A DNA stretch of 64,000 bases from Prinia subflava (lineage: Eukaryota > Chordata > Aves > Passeriformes > Cisticolidae): NCBI RefSeq assembly GCF_021018805.1, contig NC_086249.1, forward strand, positions 77,526,472-77,590,471, in the 5' to 3' direction. Each line of letters starts with the position of its first letter. The stretch's first letter is position 1. Positions 15,301 to 26,400 of this stretch are shown here, piece after piece. Position numbers and translations under genes: made by a program. The notes below the pieces were generated by a model. It ran no database searches, was not told the DNA's origin, and saw only the letters and a list, made by a program, of their open reading frames with translations.

Positions 15301-18300
15301 GAACAAACCAAACGATTCAGTTGGCCATAAAAATAAAGGGTTTTTTTTAAGGACAGTGAAATTGAACTAACAGCTTCAATAAAGCAGAATTAATCTTGGC
15401 TCTTTGAGGCAGAGAAGCACTTCATACCCTGAATCCTAATTACACTTCTCCACATAGCTTGCTCCATCCCGCAATGATTTGCAAACAATTAGGGTCTCCG
15501 AAGAGCCATAGTGGGCAGCAATTAGCCATACTAGAGGAGGCAAGCAAACTGGCTGAAGGAACAGCCCACCACCGGGCAGAACACAGGCAGGGACACGTGG
15601 ATATACCCATTCCCTACCCCTGCCGTGCCTGTGCTCCAGCTGGAACAGAGAGCTGCTTTTCACACCAACCAGGATAAGCTCAGCCTGACAAAAGGGTACT
15701 CCTGGGACAGCATCAAATAGCACAAATTGCTTGCCTGGCTCTGCAAAACATCTCAGAAGCTCTCCCTAGGGCCCCTGTCCTGGCTGAGAGAGGGATGGGG
15801 GACCATGAAGCTGATTCTCATCAGGTCTCAACCACCCCACCACGCAGGAGCCCTAACTTGAGACCACAACCCCACGGGTGGCCCAAGGCAAGACCCAGGG
15901 CTGAGATGCAATGAGGACCAACAACTGCAGCCTCTATCCTCACCTCCTACAGCCCACCGAGAGAGTGCCAAGCCCTGGGCATTAAAGGCTAGGATGGAAG
16001 CTTTTGAGCTGCACCAAAGTAGGATACAGCCCAGGGATGTGGCCGTGAAGCTACTGTTGGCCTGTGATGGCCCCCAGCATAAATGTTTGGGGACATCTCT
16101 AGATCTTTCACACAATCTTGATTTGAATTCTCTAAAAGTTCAAAACTCAGATGTTTAGCAGGTCATTGATTTCACTCAGGCCACCTAAGATCCATGATTT
16201 TGATGGATAATAACACCATTGGTTACGCAAAGCTGCTAATAACAATGGCTCAATGAAACCAGTCTGCTGAATTTTACAAAACTACATTAACAGGTTTTGA
16301 TACAATACAGTACACATTCAAAAGTATTTATTAGGCTTCTACCACCAGAAAAAGAGAGTTGCAAAACTTAATTGGGTAAGTACATAAGAAAAAGGATGAA
16401 GGAGGACTCCTCCAACGGCTGTAGGAAGGCTCTGTTTCCTTTGAAACGATAAGGGCTCACCACACTGAAAGATAAGCACAGACAACATTAGATTTCAACG
16501 TAAAGACCTAATGCTCCAAGTATTTATTCACCCAGGAAAACACCCAACATCCAAGCCCTTACGTTTCTTGTAGCACAGACCTTGCCAGATCAAACACTGC
16601 AACTGGGCAAATTGGTTTCTGTTGAACTGGGACTTTTTTCAGTCTGGTATATAGAAACAAATGGTAACAAATTACTTAATCATTTTGTCTAGGTCCCAGT
16701 GCTCTGAGGGAAGGTGGACATGAGAAGTGTGAGGCATTTCGCTGTGGGAATTGGTGTCCCATGGTCCCCATCACTCCCATATCCCTGGATGTGATGCTGA
16801 GTGCTTGTGTCAGACCACCACATGAAGAGGGAGAGACCACACAGGAGGAAGAAGAGAGATGAATTATGCACTGTCTCTCCTGGAATGGTGGAAATGGCAT
16901 CCCCACCCTGGAGCACTGATGATTCTCCCCAGCACCGCTTCCCCACAGGCTGTTTCCCCAGGTGGGCATGCTGCCATGGCAAAGCGTTCACAGCTGCTTA
17001 TCTCAGTCCTCTGCCATCAGTCCAGCTCAAGCCAAGCCTATTTTTATAGCCCTGAAGGCCGCTGAGCCAAATGCTTTGGTTCTCATGTTACAAGTAAAAA
17101 TACTTGAAACTGTTTTCCACCTGAAAATGGACAAGAAGATGGGATATACAAGTTGCTGCTGCAGCCCTATAAATTATTCAGACACGCACCATTACTCAGG
17201 GGAATATAAAAAAGTGTTTCTCTTTTTTGGTGGGTGCTGTAAATAATGCTGAATAGACCAAACTAGTGCTACATTAACTCTGCTACCACTGATATGCTCA
17301 ATATTTTATAGGGAAGACATTTTTTCCCATGAGTATGATGAGACACTGAAACAGGTTGCCCAGAGAAACTGTCGATGCTCTAAGCTGGAAGTGTTGAAGG
17401 CCAGGCTCGATGGGGCTCTGACCAACCTGGTCTAGTGGGAGCAGTGTCTGCCCACAGCTGGGGGGTTGGAAGTAGATGGTCATTAAGATCCTTACAGGCC
17501 AAATCATTCTAGGATTTTCCTCCCTTTTCCTGTGCCATTTGGCCTCCACAACATGACAATAAAAAGCCACTGTAGGTGTTTACTGGATTATTTTTGCACA
17601 AGATGCAAGGTCAGTCCCTATGCAGACACAACCCAGCCCCTCCTTTGCAAGCACAGGTACTTCCTCACCTTTAGTACTGGCACTTAACACACTGCTAACA
17701 TTTCAACACAAGCACCTGCATTTCACCTCGGCCAGCTCAGCACCAAAGTAGTGCTCAGGAGCAGGAAACACCCCAGAAAGGCAAGCAGAGGGGGGCAGAG
17801 TGGCACACATAGCTCAGGGGGCTCAGGGGCCAGGAATTGGGGTGCCTGGCTTTGCAGGTAGCAGCCTGGCACCCTGCTCCTACCCTTCCTTCCTTCCAGC
17901 TCATGCCTCTTGGCCAAACACTGAAATGGTGAAGCCATCCTCTTGGGAAAGTGCATGTAAGCATGCATTCTCCTTAAAAAATGTTACAGTAAAATAAAGA
18001 GAGAAAAAAAGGGGAAAAAACCCCTGCCAATCTGAATTCCAGTTGTGGGCAAGGCTAGATAATGTTTTGACAAGAGTCCAAGCTTTCAATAAAGTATGCA
18101 TATTTCTCCTTCTCCTGTGCAAGGCTTCAGAGACCTGTTCCTTAAGGGAAAAAAACCATGAATATTGACAGTAACCATTACCAATATCCATTATAGCATC
18201 AGTATTGTGGCATCCTCCTCCCCTCAAACTGCTCAATTTAAAATGAAAGTGTTCTGTTGGGTTTGGGGTTTTTTTCATTAGCGCCCAGATTGAGCCTAAC

Positions 18301-21300
18301 TTATTTTGGTATCCTGAACATATCTAACAACAAAAAGGAACACTTTTTTGAAAACTGTATTGGGATAGGCCTTTTAATATGATTCTATGCATATGTTACT
18401 AATTTTGCCTTTTGCCCCTCCAGAAAGTAAAAAATACTATGGGGCTTCTCATTTGCATTCCCTAGTAAAAATCCAAGTCTTCATGTATTTTGGACGCTCT
18501 TCTGCTACAATGTAATCACCAAAGGCAATCTACATGAATTCCCTATCTAAGTTGCAGGAACCTTCATCCACTGTGGTCCTCCTGCTGCCTTTCCCAGAAA
18601 TAGACTCCATTATGAAATGATTTACTTCAGACCCTGAGAGATGTGCAAAATATACCTCAATATACCAAAAGCTGAGGTATTGACAATGATTACAAGACTG
18701 CTTGGAAGTAGAGTATGAAAGAACAGCAAAAGGTCTTTTAATTTTTAATTTCCAGGAAAAATTTCCAGAGCTTATCAACAACCATTTCTTGGTATGCCTT
18801 AAAAAAGCTAACACCCAAGCAAAGGGAAAATGAGGAAGAAAGGTGTTACCACACAAACTAGTCAGCTCTCCACTCGCAACCAAGAGGTACTTGGTAGATG
18901 AGTTCAAAAGCTATTGCCCTGCAAAAATTTTATTTACAAGAAAAAATTAAATCCTAAGATGGAACTTGGAAATGTATTTACCATGCCTACCACATTTATT
19001 TTTATTAAAGCAATAATAAGGTTTAGATTCATATACAGAAGATTTTTTTTTCTGCCTGTCTATTATATTTAAAGTTGTGAACTGTAAAGCTTTGTAACAG
19101 CTGAAAAATAAATTAATTTTCTTTCAAAATATTCATCCTCTGCAAGTTGCAAATAATGCAAAACTGTTTCTAGCTTGGAAAGTGCCCTGAGCTGAAAATG
19201 AATGCTGGAAGAAGAGCAGGGAAAAATATCAGAGCTAAATTAAAAACATGAGTAAAATAGTAACAAAACATAATCTTTTATTGATCTATTTCAAGTAAGA
19301 AGTTTAAGAAGCACTGTATCTCAATAATACAAAAAGCTGCTTGAAACAAGAGTTCATTTTAAGGTCTTATTTAACTTTATTTATAAAAGGAAAGATTCAC
19401 AAGTGTTGCTAAGTGGGGTTTTATATGCTGAGTGTGCAATGTGAAGTACTGTCTAAACACAAACTGCAACACTAGCTGCTTGGGAAGAGTGAAAGCCCAC
19501 TACTCTCAGTCCAGCACTCATGATGAAATCCTTCCCAACACATCCCAGAACAAGCAGTTTTGCTGTCAAAATGCAGAAAGCTAATCAGATAGGAAGGTGC
19601 ATGAAGGTTTCAACACCCCATCCTAAAAATCAGTGAGTCACTTAAAGGCTAAACCATCTAGCAATATTTACCATAAGGCATTTGATGATATTTTTTACTA
19701 CTGTCATATCAAGCTTATTAATATGTAACCTCAGAACCAAAAGTAACAGCAAGTATTAAATCAAACTAACTTTGATCTGTTAATCATGGCTACATCGCAA
19801 GCCTTTTCTGTAGGGATCACTACTGTGCTCTCCAATTAGGCAAAGAAAACCCCAGAATCACAGAGACAGATGAGCTAAATAATTTTTTAAATCTATAATT
19901 TTAAATTAGTTATTAGTTAAAAAATTATCATTCAGATTTTTAAAGTATTTCTGAACATTTACAATTTTCTTATTAACTCTCCTATCCAGCTGAGCTCTCA
20001 AGTAGAGATCCAGGTAAAGTGGCAAGTTAAACATTTACTTGAAAAAGCATATCCCTAAGGAAGACAGAAACCGGAATGAGACAGGTCAGGTAATGAAGAG
20101 TTAAATAAACCCTCATCATTGTTTGTACCCTCTGCTTGCAAACCCAGTGTGCATTTGGGAACTGCCTTAGGACACAAATTAAATAACAGTAGGAAATAGA
20201 GTGTCTCACAAACATCTGCTCAGCGTCTGACAAAAACACAGTACACAAAGGAACACAGATACAGGAAAAAAGGCACTTTTGTGCAAGAGACCATTCTTCA
20301 GGAATTAAATGCACATAAAATACACCCTCCAGCTGTGTTAACTTACTCTTACCTAATAGTTAAAATGCCCTGGTAAGAACAAAGAAGTGTCCTAGAAAAA
20401 AGACAGGCAAATATGAGAACTGGGCCATAAAACAGAGGTCTTCACACAGGTTCAGTGCAAATACCAAGTTGTGGCAACACACACAAGGACAACTCAGGCA
20501 TCACACTGCTCTACCCTGCCGAAATTTTGTCACGGGTGGTCAGCTGCCCCATCTACACTCATATGAAATCTAATATTCTGAGAGTTTGATCCTAATGGGT
20601 CTAACACAGCCTCAGGATACGCAGCCTCCTCCTCCCTGCAGGAGCTGTGAGGTTCTCTTCTACTGTGGCACCTGCTCTCATGTACAGAATCTTCACATCT
20701 TTGAAACGTTTTCCTTTTCATAAAATGTAACTGCAATTGGCCAGGGATCAAGGTATTAAAAGGGAAAACAAATTTGGATATTGTTCTCACTTAAGCTTTG
20801 CTTCCTCAGTAAAACAAACAAAAACTTCTAACTTTTGGCTTTACCACTTCGTAGACCATACTCTGAAATACAGCAGAGCTTTACTGCCCTTCTGCCAGTT
20901 TGGAAAATACAGGTACTAAATAAGTATCTCTATAGTCATGTAAAGCAAGAATCAGGAGATAAGTTTTGCACTGAAAGCAAACACCAGCAAAGCCTTGCTG
21001 TTTCTCGGTACCCATCTCCATTTCCTTCATTGCAAGGAAAAATTGTGGAAAAAAATTGCACCTCTAACCCCAGCTCTAGCTAATGCTCCGTAACTCTTGC
21101 TTTTGGGTTTTAGGACTCAAATTTCTAAGCCCTTTTAAATACAAATGTTTCCAAATGGTTTAAGAGACTGTCAGAATCCACAGTTCCCTTGGAAAATGTG
21201 CAAGACAGGAGTGGCTTTCCTTTGCCAGCCAAAAGAGATTTGAGCAAGCCTGTACACTGTAGATTCAGCAAAATGATTCACCTGAAACTTAACCAGAGAG

Positions 21301-22954
21301 AAACGCAGTTTGTTTGGTTTAAGCTTGCAAATTTCTGTAGTGAAAAGCTCAGGCACAAGGCATTAACATTTGTGAAACTGAACCTCATGATTGTCCTGGA
21401 CCTAAATCAAGCAGCTGTAAACGGCTATTTTTAACTCTGAAAATTAATCCACAGCGTCTTTACTGTCACAAAAGAGTGCGTGACTTCCACCCAGGGGGCA
21501 GAAGAAAATCGGAGGTTAAGCATTTTAACTCGCTGGCAAAACTTCCATTTCATTGGTGATACATTGATAGCATGCAATCTACACATTTCAGCTTGGTGCA
21601 CTTTATGGACAGGCAGGACAAGCTCTGATTTTACAAGCAAAAAAGGGCAACAATGCAGAAAGCAGTATTATCATCTGGCAAGGGTCAATAGTTCAGGAAA
21701 AATATGTTTTAACAAAACAAATACCCAACGTGGTAATGCCGCTTCTCAAACTCCATAGAAAATACTGATTTTGAAAAGACCTGACGATTCTTTCAAATAT
21801 AAGCTACCATTAAAAATTCTCGCTTTATAATATTCAAAACAGCCTCGTTTGCTTTTAAGTAAGAATTACACTGTTAAACTATATTAATTCTCCAATGCAT
21901 TGTTTATTGGAATTCAGTCGCTGCTGCCTTTGAACCAAAAGTTTGGCCCAAATTCCCTGCGCTACAACGCGAGCGCAGCCTGACGCTCCATTCTCGCTGG
22001 TGTTATTCACGGACCCAGGCTGTTGCGAGGGCACAGCTGATCCTTCCCCGTGCAGATCCTTCACTACACGTATCTGGAGTGCCACATGGATATAACGTGC
22101 CAGAGCTACACCCACCATAACCCGTAGTACAATTAATGCAAAACGTAAGACAGAATGCACTTTGCCACAACACTGAACTGACAACTCCGGCCCCGTAATG
22201 TCATGTACCGTCCGAAAGCCAGGAGTCCTGGATGTACTTCTACAGCTGTCGTTATAGAAAGGGAAGGCGAACCGCAGGTCCCGGGGGGACGCGGGTAGCA
22301 CATGGCACTGTGTGCCCCCGGCATCCCTCCACCTCTCTCGGCCGGCCCTGGGGACCTCCGCCGAGTGCCGCGGGCTGCAGCCCCCGGCGGCGCTCCCCAG
22401 CTGCATCCTCGGGCCACGGGCAGCGGCTCCGCACCTCCTGACGGGCTCCGCGCCCGCCCTTAGTCACGCTGAGAAACCCCCGGCAGGGGAGCGCGGACAA
22501 GTAACAATAAAAGTGTTTTCAGCGGTGCTCACGGCTACAGAGAGGAGAAGCTGCTCCCCCGGCAACTCGTGGGGAGCCGGCGCGGCCCCGCGGCCCGGCC
22601 GGCGGCTGCCTCCGCACCGCCCGCGGCGGGGGGCCCGCGGCGCCCGCGCTGCCGCCGAGCCGGGCCACCCGTGCACGGCCCGAACAAAGAGGCCGCTCCC
22701 GCTGCCCGCAGCCCGAGCCGGTGCCCCGGTGCGGCCAAGTTCCCGTGGGGCAGACGCAGAGGGGATCTGCCACCCGGCCCGGCCCGGCCCGGCCCGGCGC
22801 CCCGCCGAACCCCGCGCCACCAGGTACCTGTGAAGCGGCCGCCGCCGTCTCCGTGGCCCCGACGCCGCTGCAGGATAAAGTAGCCGCTGCTCTTCTGCGT
22901 GACCCACAGCTTGAGGGCGTTCTTCAGCAGCACCTCCTCGGGCTTCAGCCACAT
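136..22954 (-). CDS. TBC1D8: TBC1D8, N-terminal part (first five coding exons; gene continues past position 1)
   Basis: TBC1 domain family member 8 belongs to the TBC1D8/TBC1D9 Rab GTPase-activating proteins, which carry two N-terminal GRAM domains, a TBC (RabGAP) domain and an EF-hand region. Only about 275 codons are in this window. Joined exons 136-376, 4054-4282, 5619-5737, 10238-10348 and 22828-22954 give 827 nt with consistent phases (1, 1, 0, 1, 2). The product tracks recalled human TBC1D8 closely: it starts [20 protein letters not shown], then [17 protein letters not shown], then the first GRAM domain from about residue 150 ([20 protein letters not shown]). It differs from the paralogues TBC1D9 and TBC1D8B, which have different residues at many of these sites. 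The TBC catalytic domain would lie beyond position 1, so catalytic residues cannot be checked. The assignment rests on memory of the family; exon edges are read from the sequence. Confidence 0.95.
377..4053 (-). other. TBC1D8: TBC1D8 intron 4
   Basis: AT-rich intron of 3.7 kb. I see no exon, RNA gene or recognisable mobile element in it. The open frames within it lack family similarity and splice context. Confidence 0.85.
4054..4282 (-). CDS. TBC1D8: TBC1D8 coding exon 4 (start of first GRAM domain)
   Basis: Encodes residues 120-196, from [20 protein letters not shown] through [20 protein letters not shown] to [12 protein letters not shown]. The acceptor is GACTCAG|GCACTG and the donor GAAT|GTAAGT, which is a strong match to consensus. 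The Cys-rich turn [16 protein letters not shown] is diagnostic for TBC1D8, since paralogues read YYSCSYWKG. The GRAM domain is known to bind membrane lipids in related proteins; here that is inferred. Confidence 0.96.
4283..5618 (-). other. TBC1D8: TBC1D8 intron 3
   Basis: Intron of 1.3 kb with no recognisable feature besides its splice sites. Confidence 0.85.
5619..5737 (-). CDS. TBC1D8: TBC1D8 coding exon 3
   Basis: Encodes residues 80-119, translating as [18 protein letters not shown] and then [18 protein letters not shown]. Acceptor TTTTCTAG|GTGCC, donor GTGAAG|GTAAGG. It matches human TBC1D8 ([21 protein letters not shown] in part) and joins in frame to both neighbours. It is in a frame with no long ORF, so it is easy to miss without the family comparison. 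Confidence 0.95.
6156..6192. repeat. CA-rich microsatellite-like tract
   Basis: Interrupted CA dinucleotides with CCC and AAA breaks. Short and imperfect. Confidence 0.7.
9024..9500 (-). mobile_element. Nested CR1-like LINE fragments
   Basis: An outer fragment starts with AATAG-type short repeats and the CR1-like words CAGTTGGAAGGGATCTACAA. It is interrupted near 9072 by a second CR1-like fragment (ATCACAGAATGG, later GGGAGACTCCACAACC) and resumes at about 9321 with ATCATCTAGTCCAACTGCC. Both read as the reverse complement of the CR1 coding strand, so both sit on the minus strand. The words AATCA at 9071 and 9322 could be the target duplication. Family naming is from memory. Confidence 0.75.
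10179..10268 (-). repeat. 45-bp tandem duplication over the TBC1D8 exon 2 donor
   Basis: Two adjacent 45-nt units, 10224-10268 and 10179-10223, match at 30 of 45 positions by my hand alignment. They translate as [15 protein letters not shown] and [15 protein letters not shown], nine of fifteen identical. Each unit carries a GTGAGT donor at the same place. The core (VYxAIAxGE) is the end of exon 2. Confidence 0.7.
10238..10348 (-). CDS. TBC1D8: TBC1D8 coding exon 2
   Basis: Encodes residues 43-80, including [20 protein letters not shown] and [13 protein letters not shown]. The acceptor reads TTTGCAG|GT and the donor TGTG|GTGAGT. The length, 111 nt, is a multiple of three and keeps the phase. 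A second, in-frame GTGAGT donor lies 45 nt further on, inside a degenerate tandem copy of the exon end; using it would add 15 residues after Gly80. Confidence 0.94.
10770..10960. repeat. A/C-rich simple repeat (CAAA/CCAA type)
   Basis: About 190 bp made almost only of A and C in AAAC and AACC units, with very few T or G. It produces a spurious hydrophobic open frame on the minus strand. Confidence 0.9.
13869..13884. repeat. T16 homopolymer
   Basis: Sixteen consecutive T residues in TBC1D8 intron 1. Confidence 0.9.
17313..17517 (+). mobile_element. CR1 LINE 3' fragment
   Basis: Contains the CR1 3'-end words CAGGTTGCCCAGAGAAAC, AAGGCCAGGCTCGATGGGG and a degenerate ending GGCCAAATCATTCTAGGAT. 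It lies in the sense orientation on the plus strand, antisense to TBC1D8. It is 5'-truncated and diverged. Confidence 0.85.
22773..22798 (-). repeat. (CCGGG)5 pentamer repeat, G-quadruplex-type motif
   Basis: On the minus strand, which is the coding strand of TBC1D8, five GGG runs are separated by two C residues. This fits the simple G3-N1-7 quadruplex pattern. It lies about 30-55 nt downstream of the exon 1 donor. Confidence 0.85.
22828..22954 (-). CDS. TBC1D8: TBC1D8 coding exon 1
   Basis: Encodes residues 1-42 plus one base of codon 43, from ATG at 22952-22954 to a donor reading ACAG|GTACCT on the minus strand. The start matches the conserved family start [10 protein letters not shown]. 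The reading frame stays open upstream but without family similarity, so this ATG is preferred. It ends in the Gly-rich segment [11 protein letters not shown] that is conserved in TBC1D8 and TBC1D9. It lies inside a CpG island. Upstream start codons in the probable leader are listed separately. Confidence 0.95.
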
Positions 22955-23029
22955 CTTCCCCCGGCTCGAAGTGCCGCTCTCTCGCCCCTCCGAGCCAGCC
23001 CCGCACAGCACCGCACCCCGGCCGCCGGG

Positions 23030-23260
23030 TCACATCGCCCCCCGCGGGCTGCGCGGCGCCGGCTCCGGCTCCCTCGGCGCGGGCCCGGCCGCCGGGGAGG
23101 GGCCGGGGGAGGAGCCCGGCACGGGCCGCCCTGCCCGCGGCGCCGGGGGCTTTGTGCGGCGGGGCCGCCGCTCCGCGCCGTCCGAGGGGACGGCGGGGCG
23201 CTCCGGCCGGAGGGAGGGGGAGCAGGGGGAAGGCCCGGGTTCTCCCTTTCTGCGGCCCAT
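23030..23260 (-). promoter_or_regulatory. Upstream ORF(s) in the probable TBC1D8 leader
   Basis: An ATG at 23258-23260 in a strong start context (CGCCATGG) opens a 76-codon GC-rich frame ending at 23030. Its last two codons are ATG TGA (23030-23035), which by themselves form a minimal start-stop ORF 75 nt upstream of the main ATG. Which one is used depends on the unmapped transcription start. The 76-residue product resembles nothing I know and is probably only a by-product of GC-rich sequence. Confidence 0.4.
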
Positions 23261-23480
23261 GGCGCCCCGAGCCCCGCACAGAGCCCACCGGGGCTGCCGC
23301 GGTAGACCGGGGTCCTGGAGGATGCCCTGCCGCCGGGACGCAGCCGGGCGGCTCCCGCTGTGGATTTCACAGCGGCTGGGTCGGGTCCCCGCAGCCCCGG
23401 CATGTGCCCCGCAGTCCCCGCCGCGGAGCCGTCAGGAGTGCGGGAAGGAAAGGGTGTCCTGGGCTCGGAGACAGGTTGGG

Positions 23481-26400
23481 GGCTGGAGGTGTCTCGGCTT
23501 TCCTGTTTCCTTCTAGATCGAAGCCTAAAGCGTGAACCCGCAGCTGCTTTGATATTTAAAGAACGGTGCTTGAAACCTCGTATCGCAAGGAAAAAATCGG
23601 AATCTTAATTTTACAGCTCAGGTTTTTTTCTCAGTTTAAGAAATAATCTGTCACTGCTTGCGGTTGAGTTTGTGAACCTGCAGTAACCTGAAACGGTTAC
23701 TGCTGCAGCACGTTATGTTGGTAATGCTCTGACTCTATATTTTACATTTTTATTAACACAGATTGCCATTAATGAGGGTGGTGAGACATCAGAATAGGTT
23801 GCTCAGGGAAGCGGCGGATGCCTCATCCCTGCAAGTGTTCAAGGCCAGGTTGGATGGAGCTGAGTGTGATCTAATAGGTGTCCCTGCCCATGGGAGGGGG
23901 GTTGGATCTTTAAAGTCCCCTGCAACACAACCCTTTCTGTTATTCTGTGATTAAAACATGACCAGTGTACTTTCTTTCCGTCACATTCCTTTTCCAGTTA
24001 ACTGCAAATATTAAATAATCACTTTACAACAACTGGATTAGCAGGCTGCTAAACCTCACTCTTTGAGATTAAAGATCTCAGTCACTGTGGATTAAATCAC
24101 ATCTAAATTTCAGCAAAGATCCCTCTAAGTAGAGAATTTCGATTAAGGATAAAGACCTGAGCTTCACTTTCCCAGCTTCTGCCTATTGTTACACAAGTTG
24201 TGTACCAGCTCTTAAAAAGGTAAATGCTGCAGTGTGCTACTTAGCACAGCCAGCAATGATTATTAGCTGGGAATTGGAAGATGCCCATGTGGACTGCTTT
24301 TGAGTTGCCAGTGGGGTCATTTAATAGTCAAAATTCTGTACTCAGCTGCAATCTGGTAAACACTGAGTGATCTGTGTTCTGTGTGAAGCAACAATTTCAT
24401 TTCCATACATAGAACAGCAAGCAAGTACTTTGAGCATATTACTTGTCTGACTTAAAAATAAAAGCTGTCAAAAGGAGAAGATGGACATCCACATAATAAT
24501 GTATTAAAATTTAATGTGAACATAAGGAGAAATTACTTTAAATGCTCTTGCAGGATAAGAATAGCTCAGAGATTTCCCCTGCCCCCCAAACTATCCTGAA
24601 GACATGTAAGTATTGAAAGTTTAAATGCTTGGTGAAGTGAGATGGTGAATATTTCTTCCTTTTGCAGATACTTGAATATTAATTTCAGGGTTTTTTTTCA
24701 GGGCTTTTTTTACATTCAGTCTTGGGTTTTGGGCAGGCTGATTTGAGACAATTTAGAAGAGAACCAAGCAAGTTGCTGACCTTTGAGGTGCTTTTGAGGT
24801 TAAGAGTTAGCAAAAGAGTAAAGCAGTTGAGGATCCAGTGTCCTGCATACCTGCCTCTGTTCATTACACCCTGAGACAGGCTCCTCTTGGACCTCACCAA
24901 CAGTACTCCTTCAGAGCCATGGGCTTTGGAACCACATCCAAGTTGGCCCAACATCTGTTCAGTCAAAATGGGATTGATTAAGCTTGTTAAGCAGCTTTTC
25001 CAACACGTAGAACTGGTAGAAGATAATAAAGAATGTCTGACAAATGGCTTCAGAGAAGCAAAAGGGGGATGGATGATATGAAAGAAAACTTATTCAGGAT
25101 GACAGAATAAAGCAAAGAACTTTGTAATATATATTGTAGTAAATGCATTTACTGAAAGCAGGAGCATCCTTCTTCCGCAATATGGCATTGCATGTGGCAG
25201 TCCCCCACATCCTAGGCACAGCTTCTACCTGAAAATTAGACAGTCTTTGGCAACAGCTAAGAATAAGTTTATTTCATTAAGAAGGTCCTACAGTAATGTA
25301 CTGACTATTTTCACAATCAGTATTTGAACCGAATTTGGATGATTTGAGTATCTTCTGTGAAGCAATGGTATTAAAATGCTGGTGTCTAGAGAGGTACATA
25401 AAACCAGGGAGGATGGGACTCTAGCAGATTATGAGACAAAAACCAGAGTGCTGTGAGAAGTTACATACCTTTTTATTTATTCTCTGATGAAGTCTAGAAA
25501 AGATAGGACTATCTTACTCAATTGCTTAATGGTACTTAAGGTTACTATACTGAAGAAAATAGCTTTAAAAAAGAAAGATGTATTTGAAAGGAAAGACCAG
25601 AAAGAAAATGAGGTTTCTGGCCTTACACCACCCTTAGCACACACTCTGAAATGACTGTATTTGTGTTATTTATGATGCTATGTATCTTTCTTAAATTTCA
25701 GTACTAGTAGCAGAGGGCAGGGAGTGTGCCATTCAGATTATGTTGGAGCATCAGTCCTACCCAGAATAAACTGCAGAGATTCTGAGCATCCATGAAATAG
25801 AGTATAGATGGCATAGGGAAGAGTCACTGGGAAAACTGCTTGTCCTTCCTGCCTTTGTCTCTGCCTTCCCAGCACTAGTCATGCCTTTTAACTTCACACG
25901 GCTTCATATTTTTCAACCATCAAACAGATATATAATTTTTATTCTGGATGTCACTGAGGTGCTCAAGGAAGGTGAACTCCTCCTGTGCATAAAATGAGTG
26001 ATGGCAGGAAAGAGGCAGCCATGGCGCTCCAGCCTCCTGCCTGCCTGGCCCTCTGCAGAGGGTACCAAACCCTGAGGGGGGGTTTGAACAAACCCTTGAA
26101 CAAACCGGGGAGACTGTGAGTGTGCAGTGCTCTAGGATAGGCTCCAGGGCTTGCAGGTGCATGATTGCAGCTGCTGCACATATGGGCTGCCACAAAAACA
26201 GGCTGTCATCCTCCCTCCCTGAGCCCTGTCAGACCTTCTGTAGTGAATAGTTTTAACTAGTTAAACTACTTGAAAACTTATTTATTGAAATGGTTTTGGC
26301 TTGGTTAGTTCCTTAGTCATGTTGTGACTGCAGGAAAACTAGGGTCAAAGTGCATGTCCTGGACTGAGGGAAAGAAACAGGCTGATCTTTTAGGCAGGAG

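Larger units (their letters stand above)
10349..22827 (-). other. TBC1D8: TBC1D8 intron 1
   Basis: Long first intron, 12.5 kb. It holds an A/C-rich simple repeat at 10770-10960, a T16 run at 13869-13884, a CR1 fragment at about 17313-17517 and a five-copy GC pentamer repeat just inside the donor at 22773-22798. The stretch 15450-16100 is more GC-rich than its surroundings, but its open frames resemble nothing I know. Confidence 0.85.
22260..23480. promoter_or_regulatory. TBC1D8: CpG island and promoter region of TBC1D8
   Basis: About 1.2 kb of very GC- and CpG-rich sequence surrounded by AT-rich DNA, spanning coding exon 1, its 5' flank (above 22955) and the start of intron 1. No TATA box is evident near the likely start region. 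The transcription start cannot be placed from sequence alone. Confidence 0.88.

Noticed and set aside
15436..16115. Two 95-codon minus-strand frames in a GC-richer patch of TBC1D8 intron 1
   Set aside because: No family similarity and no clear splice sites; Trp/Cys-rich composition is typical of chance frames.
22312..23535. Several long open frames on both strands (up to 274 codons)
   Set aside because: They overlap in the TBC1D8 CpG island, where GC-rich sequence has few stop codons. Composition is Arg/Pro/Gly/Ala with no domain. Only the TBC1D8 exon 1 frame matches a known protein.
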